Below, piece after piece: positions 21,628-32,003 of a DNA stretch of 64,000 nucleotides. Made by a program: the position numbers and the translations under genes. Each line of letters opens with the position of its first letter. Position 1 is the stretch's first letter. This stretch comes from Adiantum capillus-veneris (Eukaryota; Streptophyta; Polypodiopsida; Polypodiales; Pteridaceae), in the NCBI GenBank assembly GCA_014529385.2, contig CM043965.1:11152412-11216411 (forward strand), in the 5' to 3' direction. Below the pieces are notes generated by a model. The model was given only the letters and a program-made list of their open reading frames with translations. It made no database searches and had not been told where the DNA came from.

Positions 21628-23659
21628 ATGACAGCTTCTCTCCTGCAATGTATTCCTTTCACTCCTGTACAGCAGCTTGTGCTTCGACGAGTAGACGCAT
21701 GGCTGCAAGATTTGCGGCTGCGTGTGTTCGCCAACCTGGATTGGCAAGGGATCCTAGTTCATCCACAGGCAGCAGATTTGATTGAGCAACTCGCTGCTGG
21801 TGATATGGTGGTGCTGAATAATCATCAGATTCAGTTTGATAGCAGAAAGGATTTCAAGGTGTTGCTGTTTGCCCAACGATGGCGTGGTGCGCGCCTCTCA
21901 TGTGATCCCTACTGCAGATGTAGAACAAGAATTTGGTTTGAAGGTAAAAGGGGAGTATAAGCTGTCAGGGTTGTCAGATGTTGCAACCATGGATGCATAT
22001 CAGTGGTTTCTCGAGGCGATTTGGCTCCAGGCCAAAACTTATACCATTTCAACCCGAGCAAAAAATGTTTTGCATTCATCCAACTTTGGGCCAGTAATTG
22101 GGCAGCGGTGGTCAGAGAACGCCTGCTGGCGGAGTGCCTAAGAGTGATGGCACAGTTGGGGATGAATACCCCAACCAATACAAAGGTTGGCCAACTGCTC
22201 ACATTGATTTTTCCTTTAAGAGAAGTTTTTTCGCTCGCCCTGCGTCCTCTCTGCCACTTTGAAGATGATCGCTTGGTGGTCCAAGGCACTAATGCTCCTC
22301 TGTCGCAAACACAAAGCTTGGAAGTGCCAGCTGAGAGGGAAACACATCAGCAGCATGTGCGCACTTGGGATTTGCCTTGTCCATCGACAACAGTGGTATC
22401 CTCTAGAGCCCAAGAGATGGCCACTGCAGGTGCAGGATCAGCAAGCCGCAAGCGCGGCAGGGAGGAACAACAATTTTTGAGACCACCTCCGGCAACTGCA
22501 TCTCTTCTTTCGGAGGATTCTGCGGTGGCTCACTGGCGCCGCCGAATGCAGGAGAGAGTGGGCAGTGCTACTCCTGTGCAGATGAGCTCTCTGGTTGCGG
22601 ATGTTCCCGCTCAACCGGAAACTTATGGCATTACCAATGTGGCCTCGACGGGAGGTACTCTTTCCGCAGCGCTACCTTGGGAGGCTACGGCAGCGACCCC
22701 CGCTGACCAATTGCAGACATGGGGCACTTTTTTGAGCACACTTGCAGAGTCTATCCGTGCAGCCTGGCCATCCCCCGCCATAGAGGGAAGAGTCAATGAG
22801 TTGGAAGCGCAGGTAGCGGCTTCGCAGACTCGTATTGATGAGTTAGTCACTCAAAATGAAGAGATGACTGCCACAACTCGCCAGCAAAGGGCAGAAATAC
22901 AAATGTTACAAGGGGCTAATGCTGAGTTTGTGGCCTCTATTCAACAGGAACTTCTTCAGTTGAGAACACAGCATAGCCTAGCCTCTTACTTAGCATCGCA
23001 CCCTGGCAATGTAATGATTAATATGAATGATTTGGATGCGTTGGCAGTGGAGATGCAAGAAAATCTCTGAGTTTTTTTGGATAATCAATTACAAAGTTGG
23101 AGCACACGCTTGGCTGCTGAGGTGCGAACACAGCCACCCACTCAGCAGGTTGTGGTGCAACACCCCGAGTCCTCCAACACTGACAGAGGTAAGAGTGAGT
23201 GTTGTTCCCGAGGGTTTTGATGTTGCTGATTGGGTGCAAGCTACAGAGGATTGTGCTGAAGCCCAGGCTCATGTATCTCGTTTGCAAAAAATGATTCGTC
23301 GATTTCGTAAAGAGCGGTGCAGGGTCTGTTTTTGGATGGAGACCTTAGCTCATTGTTTTTCTCTCACTCTACCACCTTGCCCTCAATTTTGGTCTTCTCT
23401 TAATATATACCTTTCTCGCTATTATCCTTTACATACACCTCTTGCTCCTCTCCCACAGGCGCCTCAATCTATTTCTTTGCCAACGCAGTTTATTCCTCGG
23501 GCTGCCTAGCCGAAACAAATTGAGATAGATCCACGTCTTCTGGATGAGGTCTATCGGGCACATACTTCAGATTTTAGAGGCTTTGGCTATATTGATATTT
23601 CCTCTTCACCAGAGCAGGGTGCAGAGCAGCCACCGGAACCTTCCAACCGGAGGGACTGA
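21628..23659 (+). pseudogene. Extra post-integrase ORF of element B (unknown function, coiled coil)
   Basis: Starts at ATG 21628 in the context CGCCACCATGA, close to an ideal Kozak site, after a C/T-rich stretch. Coding runs in frame 1 (to ~21860), frame 2 (~21840-22140), frame 1 again (22003-23070, the longest open part), then past TGA 23068 and a frame change to end at TGA 23657, only 34 nt before the 3' LTR. The middle contains a Ser/Ala/Pro-rich region with RKRGREEQQF (nuclear-localisation-like) and a heptad-rich stretch (RVNELEAQVAASQTRIDELV...EIQMLQ) consistent with a coiled coil. I recognise no family. It is sense-oriented, unlike the antisense extra ORFs of some Tat elements. Decay resembles that of gag-pol. 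Confidence 0.7.
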
Positions 23660-23693
23660 GTGTGGGTTCGCACAATCCACCGTGCGTGCCAGA

Positions 23694-24086
23694 TGTTACG
23701 GCATTAGCCGCACATGCGGTCCTGCAGAGATATGGACACTGCGGATCAGGAGTTATGTGGTATGCAGTGGCCGTAGCGGCAGTTCTTCACGGGATATCAT
23801 GGGACAGGAGTGTGTGCACCGTTCCCGATCTGCGCTGGAGCAGCGGTTGTATATGGAGGGGCATACCTATCTTTTGATAAAAACTTAACCAATCTCTATG
23901 ATATTCATGACATCTACTGTTGTAACTCTGAGTCTGGATATACATGAATGAAGCAAGAGGTGTTCTGTGCCTGTGTACTGTGTACTTCCTTCTCTTGTCA
24001 TTCTATATGTTGATGTTCACATAATGTAGTTGCGGGTAATCATTCCCATAATGCCTATTGCTCCTGTGTGGGCAATAGCCATTACA
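23694..24086 (+). repeat. Element B 3' LTR
   Basis: Starts TGTTACGG and ends CCATTACA. No clear polypurine tract abuts it; the nearest purine-rich run (GGAGGGACTGAGTGTGGG) lies about 25 nt upstream. Confidence 0.92.
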
Positions 24087-24091
24087 ATCAC
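24087..24091. other. Element B target-site duplication, right copy (ATCAC)
   Basis: ATCAC directly after the 3' LTR, identical to 15466-15470. Confidence 0.92.
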
Positions 24092-25515
24092 TCTATTTCT
24101 TCAGTCAGCTTTTCTCTTCACTAGCCCCTCTAGACATCCTACGCGTAGGATATCTATCTGCTCTATTTTTCCTGGAGTTTGCACTATAGATTCCCCTTGA
24201 TGTGTTGAGTCCACAGCTGTTTTTACTTTTTGATTTGGACACCTATAAGCTAGTCAATTGATCAAAAATCTGTTCCAGCAGCCTGATGTTGGTCTGACCA
24301 GTCAAATCAACTCCAATTTTGACCAAAATTGACTAGGAGGCTTGCCTCAGGCTATACATTACGCTGCTATGCCTACAGTCAGTTTTTTGCTTCAACATCA
24401 TGCATTAGACATTCTACGCGTAGCATGTCTAACTGCTCAAAATAGCTTCAAATGCAAAGCACAGACTCCTATTAAGGTGATTATCACTTTGGTATGCTCA
24501 AAGTTAGGTTTGGAGTGCTAAATCACACAGAACACATCCTACGCGTAGGATGTCTATATGGTCTGTTTGACCCCAAACTTGAGCCACAGCTTCCCCTTGA
24601 TGTCAACAACCCAGTGCTATGCTTAGATTTTAGTTTGGATTTCAAAAGACCCCAATTTTAGCTCTCCTAGACCTTTTCAGTCAAAAATGCTAAAGTCTGC
24701 TTAAAACCCAATTTTCTCACCCAATTGAGATGAAACCTTCTTCAGGCACTCAATAATTCATGCAGATCATGCTCATGTAGCCATCCTATGGTTTTGGTCT
24801 TAAAATAATGCCTTGGCACAATTTGGGTAGGATGTCTGGCAATTTTCTTTCTATCTGGCCTTATCCTGTCAATATATGGTCAAACTTCCACTTTCCAGGT
24901 GAAAATAGGGTAAAACCTACCTTCTAAAGACACTGGTCAACTCAGATTTTCAAAATTTCCACCAGAACAGCCTGTAGACATCCTACGTGTAGGATGTCTC
25001 CTGGCTTAAAATTTAATTGTTTCCTAACAGAAGTACTCCTTATGCTCTGCAGCTCTCTCAGAAACACTCACAACAACTTTTGAACTTCACTTCAGCTTTC
25101 AAACACTCTTTTCCATCTTTTACAACCTTGTGATGAGCCTAACAACAAATATAACATACATGAAGTGCTTCAGATCATAAATCATGATGTCCTACTTACC
25201 CTACTCCTACTCATCCTGTGAGATGGTGATATTGGTGTCTTGGTTGCTTCCTGGCCTCTCCGGACTCTCCAGCTCTCCTTCCACCACCTCTACCACTCCA
25301 ACTCCTACTCTCTACACCACAACTTAACTAATACCTAAAACTATTTAAGTCTACCTAAGTCGAAGGATCTAGGCCAAACACTCGCTCCCTAGACTCCTCC
25401 TAAGACCTAGAGAGTCCTCCACCCTCTGATCCTATCTAAATGTAAAACGAGACTCTAGCAAGCCAGAGAATCCCTATCCTCAACGACTAGTCTCGGTCAC
25501 CTACCTAGGGTTTTC
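24092..25515 (-). repeat. Element A leader with dispersed palindromes
   Basis: Non-coding region between the A PBS and gag. It holds four near-copies of a palindrome with core ATCCTACGCGTAGGAT, usually extended by GAC and GTC at the ends: 24133-24154, 24408-24429, 24532-24555 and 24977-24998 (centre ACGTGT here), plus a half copy near 24823-24835. Spacing is irregular here (275, about 125, then about 445 with the half copy between). Elements C and D have the same palindromes in their leaders, with A-T pairs where A has C-G pairs. The rest is T-rich sequence without ORFs. Confidence 0.75.
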
Positions 25516-25535
25516 GTCCCGGGCAACAACGCCAA
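25516..25535 (-). other. Element A primer-binding site (tRNA-Asp type)
   Basis: On the minus strand TTGGCGTTGTTGCCCGGGAC directly follows the LTR end CCAACA. The known Athila/Tat PBS, complementary to plant tRNA-Asp, is TGGCGCCGTTGCCGGGGA. The site differs from it at a few positions. Confidence 0.8.
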
Positions 25536-26370
25536 TGTTGGCGGATACACTGCGACGGACGTCAGCACAGTGAGAACTCACCTAACAAGATTTGTTAGCT
25601 AAGGACGAAGCTTGACCCACAAGTGCGAGGAAGCAAGCATAGGGTGTCAACCTACACTCGACCGACTTTCGACTACTTTCTACAGAGGTCTCTACCCAAT
25701 GTCTAAGCTACAGTCTTCAAGAGTGCATAAGAGGAGATTTCCTACAATGCTTTCAAAAGCCAAATACCCATCAAACATTCTCGAAATGCCACAGAACTTG
25801 AGGGAAACCCTATTAACACCAATAGGTCGCTCTCCCTAAGGTCCATGAACCAAAATCCCAACCCTAAACACTTGGTGCAAAATCACATAGGATGTCTGGT
25901 CGAAATTTGTAGGTCCTCGTTTCGGAAAACTAAAGTGTCTAATGTGTAGCTCTACTCAATGTGAACGCGTGGATATGCTGAAATGAAAAAACAGACAATG
26001 TATGCTCACCGAATCACCAAATATAGCTCGTGGGTCCAGTTTGCGAAGCCAAACCGTACACCCGCAATGTAGGTATTAGTGCGTAGCTCTCATCGGGGGC
26101 AACGTACTGCACTTCTCTGCACTCGATTCCAACCACCGGTGCGCGCGTAGCGTCAAGATGAAACTCTCACTCTCTCTCGTACCCAGTACGCTCACTCACA
26201 TAGACATAACTTTTAAAAATGACAAAGGTTTTTTTCATTAAGGTCAAAAGTGGTATAAATACCTTACAATCTCAAACCCTAATGTTCCAATTTAACCATC
26301 TACTCAATCTAAATGTCAAAAATGGGATACAAATCTGGAAGCTTCTGCAAGCCCCACTATTTACAAAGGT
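25536..26370 (-). repeat. Element A 5' LTR (right end approximate)
   Basis: Begins TGTTGGCGG on the plus strand next to the PBS. Its reverse complement shares blocks with the C and D LTRs (for example TTGCACCAAGTG, then a GTGACCTCTTGG-like segment), in the same order. A TATA-like site is at about 26252-26261. A short CT-rich stretch (26163-26182) lies where C and D have long (TG)(AG) tracts. The outer end was placed by analogy with C and D and is uncertain. Confidence 0.6.
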
Positions 26371-27002
26371 GAAATGACGGTTTTTCTCAATTAAAGAATA
26401 ATTACAAAAAATAATATTCTGTCGAGCAATCATTCTTTGTTGGGTGTGTCCAGCCGCTAACAGTCCGAGCTCATCACAGAGAGATTATTGTAGGGCCACT
26501 ACGCACATTTACATGCCCCACATGATGACACAGACTAGACCATTAGCTAGTGATGATACACACATTTTGATTGAGATCCACAATACACATGATGGTTTAT
26601 CCCAGGGTTGGTTCACATCTAGACAATCACTAGAGACACAAGGATTCTATAGAGGACATAGATAGATTTGGGTTCCTAAACCATAGACGCTAGCACATCC
26701 TCATAAATTTCCTATAATTTCCTTGACCATACCCATGCTACAGAGATCTAGAACACATTCATGACCTATAGAGAGGTCTACCCCACAGTGAGTCTCAACA
26801 CGTTCTAGACATTCACAACCACATGTGAGGAGCTCTCGACATACATTCATTGAAATACCATGGGCATTGAAGATTTTGGGATAAGAAATTCAACCACATA
26901 CTATACCATAGGTTGACATGAGTCGTAGCTCAAAAAACTCTTAAAGGAAAAATACCAATTATAATAATTTGTTGTTGTAGGAAAATAATAGATCCTCTAA
27001 CA
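26371..27002 (+). repeat. Probable element E 5' LTR (left end unknown)
   Basis: The sequence ends ...CTCTAACA directly before a tRNA-Met-type PBS, as expected for an LTR end. No second copy is in the window to fix its length. There are no ORFs of note. Confidence 0.4.
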
Positions 27003-27016
27003 TTGGTATCACAACT
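27003..27016 (+). other. Element E primer-binding site (initiator tRNA-Met type)
   Basis: TTGGTATCACAAC compared with the plant tRNA-iMet PBS TGGTATCAGAGC: ten of twelve bases match. The leader that follows is similar to the leader of element F. Confidence 0.7.
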
Positions 27017-27399
27017 AAGATTTCTCTTTTCTTGCCTTATAAGAGAGTACCTTGTGTAAGCTATGAAAGGTTGTATTTGTTCATTGCAATAGGAGGGTAA
27101 GTGGGACTGGGATTTATTATCTCACTTAACAAACCTATTTACAAGATATAGGGGACACCATTGGGACGAATGGTCTTAATAATAGAGTCTTTTTAGACTT
27201 ACCTATGGCTTCACCATTATTGACATATTAGCAAGATCAATAGGAATCAATGCCAACTTAGAACTATTAAACCCACTCCATTACTCTTTATAATCAACAA
27301 TATTATAAACCATGCATGTAGTTACTTGAGTGCTTAATTTCAAGGGTTAGCTAAGGTTTTGGAAGTGCCAAGGAACTACCATATACATACAAGGAACTC

Positions 27400-28750
27400 T
27401 AACCATGGCATAACATAATCAAGAGAATATAATTAATATTGGCAATGTGGATTTAGCACATGGTGTACCCACTGATGATGGTTGAAGAGTTGTCAACTAT
27501 ATTTTTGGCAAGCTTCAAGAAGCTATGGGAAACCCTACTTTGCAAGAGGAGACTCAAAGCCAAATACAAGCTCTTCAAGTTTCTTCAGGTACCCAAGAAG
27601 AGAGAGCTCTTGTAAGCCCTCCTTGTGAGACCTCCAAAAGAGGAATATCTTTGGGTAATGAGGCAGAAATACCAAAAGGACCTCCAAGGAAAATTGTTCA
27701 ATAAAAAGTCATGCATCAATATAATTTTCAAGGGAGAGGTATGAAATTAACACCCCCATTATCTCTGAAAGTGATGAGCACGGCAGGTACCTAGCACTCC
27801 CAAGAAGAAGAGGAAATCATCAAGCACTCCCTCCATTTCCAATCCCAAGAAGAGAGAAAACAACTCAAGGAAGAAGTAGAGAAAGCAATCAACATCCTCT
27901 ATTTCTTCTTCGTCTTTGTCTTCTTCTTCTTCTTCTTCTTCATCATCATCATCATCTTTTGAAAGGATAACAACAAGTCACCACCCAAGAAAGCAAAAAG
28001 AAGAGGTAAACCAAGAGGCTATTATGTGTCATGGAAGAGGTCATGCAATCTTAAAAAGTTCAAAGAGGAAGAAAAGAACATCACTTTCCTTACCTATGAT
28101 GGAACATTTGGTGCAATTTATAAAGTTGGCTTTTATCCAAATAATCGATGCGGCTTTTGGGGATGAAGATTTCTCAAAATCTCCGAAGCTCTAAAATGTG
28201 TCCATGCATTTCTAAAAGTCATCCTATCAATTGTGGGCAAGCCTACATGCTCAAGGAGAAGCTCCAAATACATGTAAGGCCTTGAGGATTGCTATTATGA
28301 AGCAAATCCTTGCAAGGAATGCCAAAGATAATGTCCCCATGGAATGGAAAATCTTGAAGGTGATATATTATGACTCTATTAAAAAATATGTGGATAAATT
28401 TTGGGAGCTATATCTCAAAGCCACTATCTATAACAATAGACTTTGAATAACAAAAGAAAAAACTTTGTGTTAGCCTATTTGAAGAGATAAGTGAGTATGT
28501 TAACTCACAAAGACCCAAAACTATCTCAATGGTCATACATCATATAGTGGTCACCTCAAGGATTCACTTCCAGCAAGGGAATAAGGAGGGCCCCAAGAAT
28601 CCGGAAGTTAAGGAACAAATTGAGCAAAAGGGGAAGAACAATGTGACACCAAATTATTACAAAGCTACCAATAATAACAACAACAACAACAACAAAGCAA
28701 AGGCAAAGGACAAAGGCTACAAAAATAAAAATAAACATTTACCTAAATAG
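27400..28750 (+). pseudogene. Element E gag (decayed)
   Basis: Broken frames match element F: QEAMGNPTLQE near the start, a Ser-rich/T-C-rich tract (27900-27960), then FLTYDGTFGA, MKQILARNAKDNVPMEWKIL, IKKYVDKFWELY, EYVNSQRP and VIHHIVVTSRIHFQQG. The same blocks occur in order at 45.2-46.4 kb on the minus strand. The end is an Asn- and Lys-rich tail (poly-Asn at 28675-28700). No zinc knuckle is evident. Protease is absent between here and RT, probably deleted. Confidence 0.75.
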
Positions 28751-28829
28751 GTAAAACGTTATTGTAAGGCTAACAAGTGCTTCAAGTAGGGGGAGCAAGG
28801 TCATGTTTCTTCATTTTGTTCAATAGTGT

Positions 28830-29480
28830 TCTACTTGAATAAAAGAAGGATGTACTTATAGAATGTGTGTGGACTATCGGACACTTAATAGGATAAACAT
28901 AAATAATAGGTTTTCTATTTCCAAGATAGAGGATCTATTTGATAAGCTACAAGGATCAACCTACTTTAGTAGAATAGACCTCAAAACTGGTTATCACTAG
29001 ATAAGCATTATGCCTGAAGATATTCATAAGATGGCCTTCCGTACAAAATTTTGCCTATATGAACTACTAGTACTTCCTTTTTGGCTTACCAATGTTCCAA
29101 CCACCTTTCATCATATGATGGAGAGGCTCTTTAGACCTCATCAACTTTGATGGTGGTGTAGTTTGAATACATGATTATGTACGCCAAGTCTATTGAGGAA
29201 CATAACTAGCATCTTTAGGTAATATTTCAAGTTTTGAGAGATAATAAGCTTTATATCAATCAAAATAAAAATGACTTTAAGAAAAGGAGATTCACTACTT
29301 AGGTCATATTATCTCCCAAGCAGGAATCATGGACCCTGAAAATTTGGAAGTAATATAAGGATGGCCTATACCAACGAATCTACATGAATTGAGAAGCTTT
29401 ATATAAATTTGTGCATACTATAGATACTTCATAGAAAAATTCTCATTCATAGTAGGTCCATTGCATGATTTAACTAAAAA
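28830..29480 (+). pseudogene. Element E reverse transcriptase (decayed)
   Basis: Frames encode [20 protein letters not shown], then a DLFDKLQGSTYFSRIDLKTGY-type block, KMAFRTKFCLYELLVLPF, and later IHYLGHIISQAGIMDP and LHELRSFI. The catalytic YxDD box should lie near 29155-29180, where the sequence reads EYMIMYAKSIEEH, so both Asp residues appear lost. Multiple stops. Confidence 0.78.
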
Positions 29481-29491
29481 GAACATTAAAT

Positions 29492-29990
29492 TTGTATGGA
29501 CTTCATAATGAACCTTTTGAAAACCTCAAAGCAAAGCTAATCTCTCAACTAGTATTAATATTATTGGACCTCTCAAATACTTTTGAAGTCCAATGTGATG
29601 CTTGTGGACATTGCCTTGGTGTTGTGTTGCTTCAAGAAGGGCATACCATAGCATACAAAAGTAACATATTACATAACCAAGAAAATAATCTAGGCATTTA
29701 TGAAAAAGAGATCGTGGCTATTTTACGTGCCTTAAATGCATGGACGCATTATCTCCTAGGTACTTCATTTATTTTTTGCAGAGATCATCAAATTCCTACG
29801 TACTTTTTGATGCAAATTAGTTTTAGTGACAAGAAAATGAGGTGGGAAGACACTCTTTCACAATTTAACTTGCTCACATAGCTGGTAAGCACAACAAAGT
29901 GGATGATGCTCTTTCACAAAGACCAAAGGTGAGTGATGTATCAATAGCTACTCACAATGATCTATCTTTTATGATATATGAGTAAACTAC
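29492..29990 (+). pseudogene. Element E RNase H
   Basis: An open frame of 129 codons carries FEVQCDACGHCLGVVLLQEG (Asp), NNLGIYEKEIVAILRALNAW (Glu) and a damaged third motif (FIFCRDHQIPTYFL). After a stop at 29879 it continues with a GKHNKVDDALSQRPK-type tail up to about 29990. The element is not traceable to an integrase. Confidence 0.78.
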
Positions 29991-30059
29991 GGATCTACAC
30001 TTTGGGAAGAAAGAGGAATCATACAATGTGCAAGATGGTTATCTTCTCTAATAGTAGAT

Positions 30060-30294
30060 TTCTATAAAATTGAGCTTCAACCACCCTCGACCTAGTAGAA
30101 GAAGGATCAGATCTTGCTTTTCACAAAAAAGAACCAAAAAGCACAAAAAGTTCTATAGAAAAATTGTAAGTCCGAACGAGGTACATGTGTGGCCTATACA
30201 AGTTTCAAATGACATTGTAGTTCATTCATTTTTTGATGCAAATTTAAAAGCTATAATTGATGAGGATAGGCTGAAAATGAGTAGGCTAGAGGTA
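30060..30294 (+). other. Short Lys/Arg-rich ORF, not recognised
   Basis: A 79-codon frame from 30070 (N-terminal RPSRRRIRS, KRTKKHKKFYRKI). It lies between the E and copia fragments. It matches no family I know and may be chance. Confidence 0.2.
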
Positions 30295-31077
30295 TGCGAA
30301 GATGGGTAGTCCAAACCTTGTGTGATAGTAAATTGAATGTACCTTTGTCTAGTTGTAGCCATTTAGGTTTTCAACATGCCTCTTATGCATCATATTTTGA
30401 TGAGGAAGATCCTTTGACATTTGTTGAAGCACAATATTCAACAAATTGATTACAACAATTCAGTTTAAGTGTGACTCTATTATTAACAATCGCACATGAT
30501 CTTTGTGAAACTTTACTCCTGCCAAAAAGGCCATTGGTATTAAATCAATTTTCAAGTTAAAACATAAGCCTAATAATAGTGTTGATTGCTATAAGGCTAG
30601 ACTTGTGCCAAAAGGGTGTGCTTAGGAGATGGGTATTGATTTTGATTAGACTTTTTCTCCCACTGTCTCATGAGTACCATGCGTATTATTTGTGCATTGT
30701 TGCATGAGGAAGTGTACGTATCCCAATGTCATGGTTTTGTTCAAAAAGGGGGCAAGAAAACAAGGTGTGTATGCTCAATTAGTAATTATGAATTGTATAG
30801 TTTGAAGAAAGATCCACATGCTTGGTATGAAAAATAATCATGCTTACTTGTCTGCACATGTTGTGCAAAATATTCCAATTGAGAGAAATTTGTGTGTCAT
30901 GTGAGTGTGCCTATGATGTATTTTGCTGATCATTGTGCTCTATGTTGATCACATGTTGCTCACTTGTACAAATGAGGTATATATCATTGATTTTAAGGCT
31001 AATTTGAATGCCTCTTTTGAAATGTTGAATGTGGGGCCTTTGCATCATTGTTTGGGTATATCGTTTAAGTAGGCTTA
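30295..31077 (+). pseudogene. Ty1/copia reverse-transcriptase fragment
   Basis: Broken frames encode a copia pol segment: AIGIKSIFKLKHKPNNSVDCYKARLV, a GCAQEMGIDFD-TFSPTVS block, STMRIICALLHEEVYVSQ, GFVQKGG, KKDPHAWYEK, ALYVDHMLLTCTNE (YVDD box as YVDH) and NASFEMLNVGPLHHCLGI. Upstream, VVQTLCDSKLNVPLS matches the lead-in to copia RT. The large number of stops indicates great age. It is cut off at the LTR of element C. Confidence 0.85.
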
Positions 31078-31983
<906 letters not shown>

Positions 31984-32003
31984 TTGGTGCCATTATCGGG
32001 GAC
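31984..32003 (+). other. Element C primer-binding site (tRNA-Asp type)
   Basis: TTGGTGCCATTATCGGGGAC; the tRNA-Asp PBS is TGGCGCCGTTGCCGGGGA. It is followed by GAGCCCTAGGTAGATGACC, shared with element D and, in altered form, with A. Confidence 0.82.

Larger units (their letters stand above)
15471..24086 (+). mobile_element. Element B: Ty3/gypsy (Tat-like) retrotransposon with a post-integrase ORF
   Basis: The ends are set by TG...CA LTRs of 401 and 393 bp and a perfect ATCAC duplication. Order: LTR, PBS, gag-protease, RT, RNase H, integrase, extra ORF, LTR. The coding sequence is interrupted mostly by TAG and TAA codons that differ by one C-to-T change from CAG/CAA (15931, 16096, 16375, 16765, 18773, 18776, 19963, 20092, 21133), plus a few frameshifts. 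LTR differences are about 20 substitutions, nearly all transitions, and an 8-bp indel. It sits in the leader of element A, so it is younger than A. Confidence 0.93.
1..26370 (-). mobile_element. Element A: old Tat/Athila-like Ty3/gypsy retrotransposon, split by N and B
   Basis: Read on the minus strand, the parts appear in retrotransposon order from right to left: LTR (about 26.4 to 25.54 kb), tRNA-Asp-type PBS, leader (25.5 to 24.09 and 15.47 to 15.1 kb), gag (15.1 to 13.2 kb), gag C-terminal region (4.5 to 3.2 kb), RT, RNase H and integrase (3.1 kb to base 1). Element B sits in the leader with a clean ATCAC duplication and element N sits in gag. The 3' LTR lies beyond the left edge. That both gag halves belong to one element is inferred from the order of matching blocks in the related copies C and H. 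No protease motif was found between gag and RT, so A may have been non-autonomous or has lost it. The right end of the LTR is approximate. Confidence 0.72.

Noticed and set aside
21909-22289. Antisense ORF within the extra coding region of B
   Set aside because: The sense frame has the Kozak start, domain-like composition and longer extent. The antisense frame is a shadow.
24092-25515. CRISPR-like spacing of repeats in the leader
   Set aside because: The repeated unit is a short palindrome at ~280-bp spacing in a plant retrotransposon leader. No short spacers and no cas genes.
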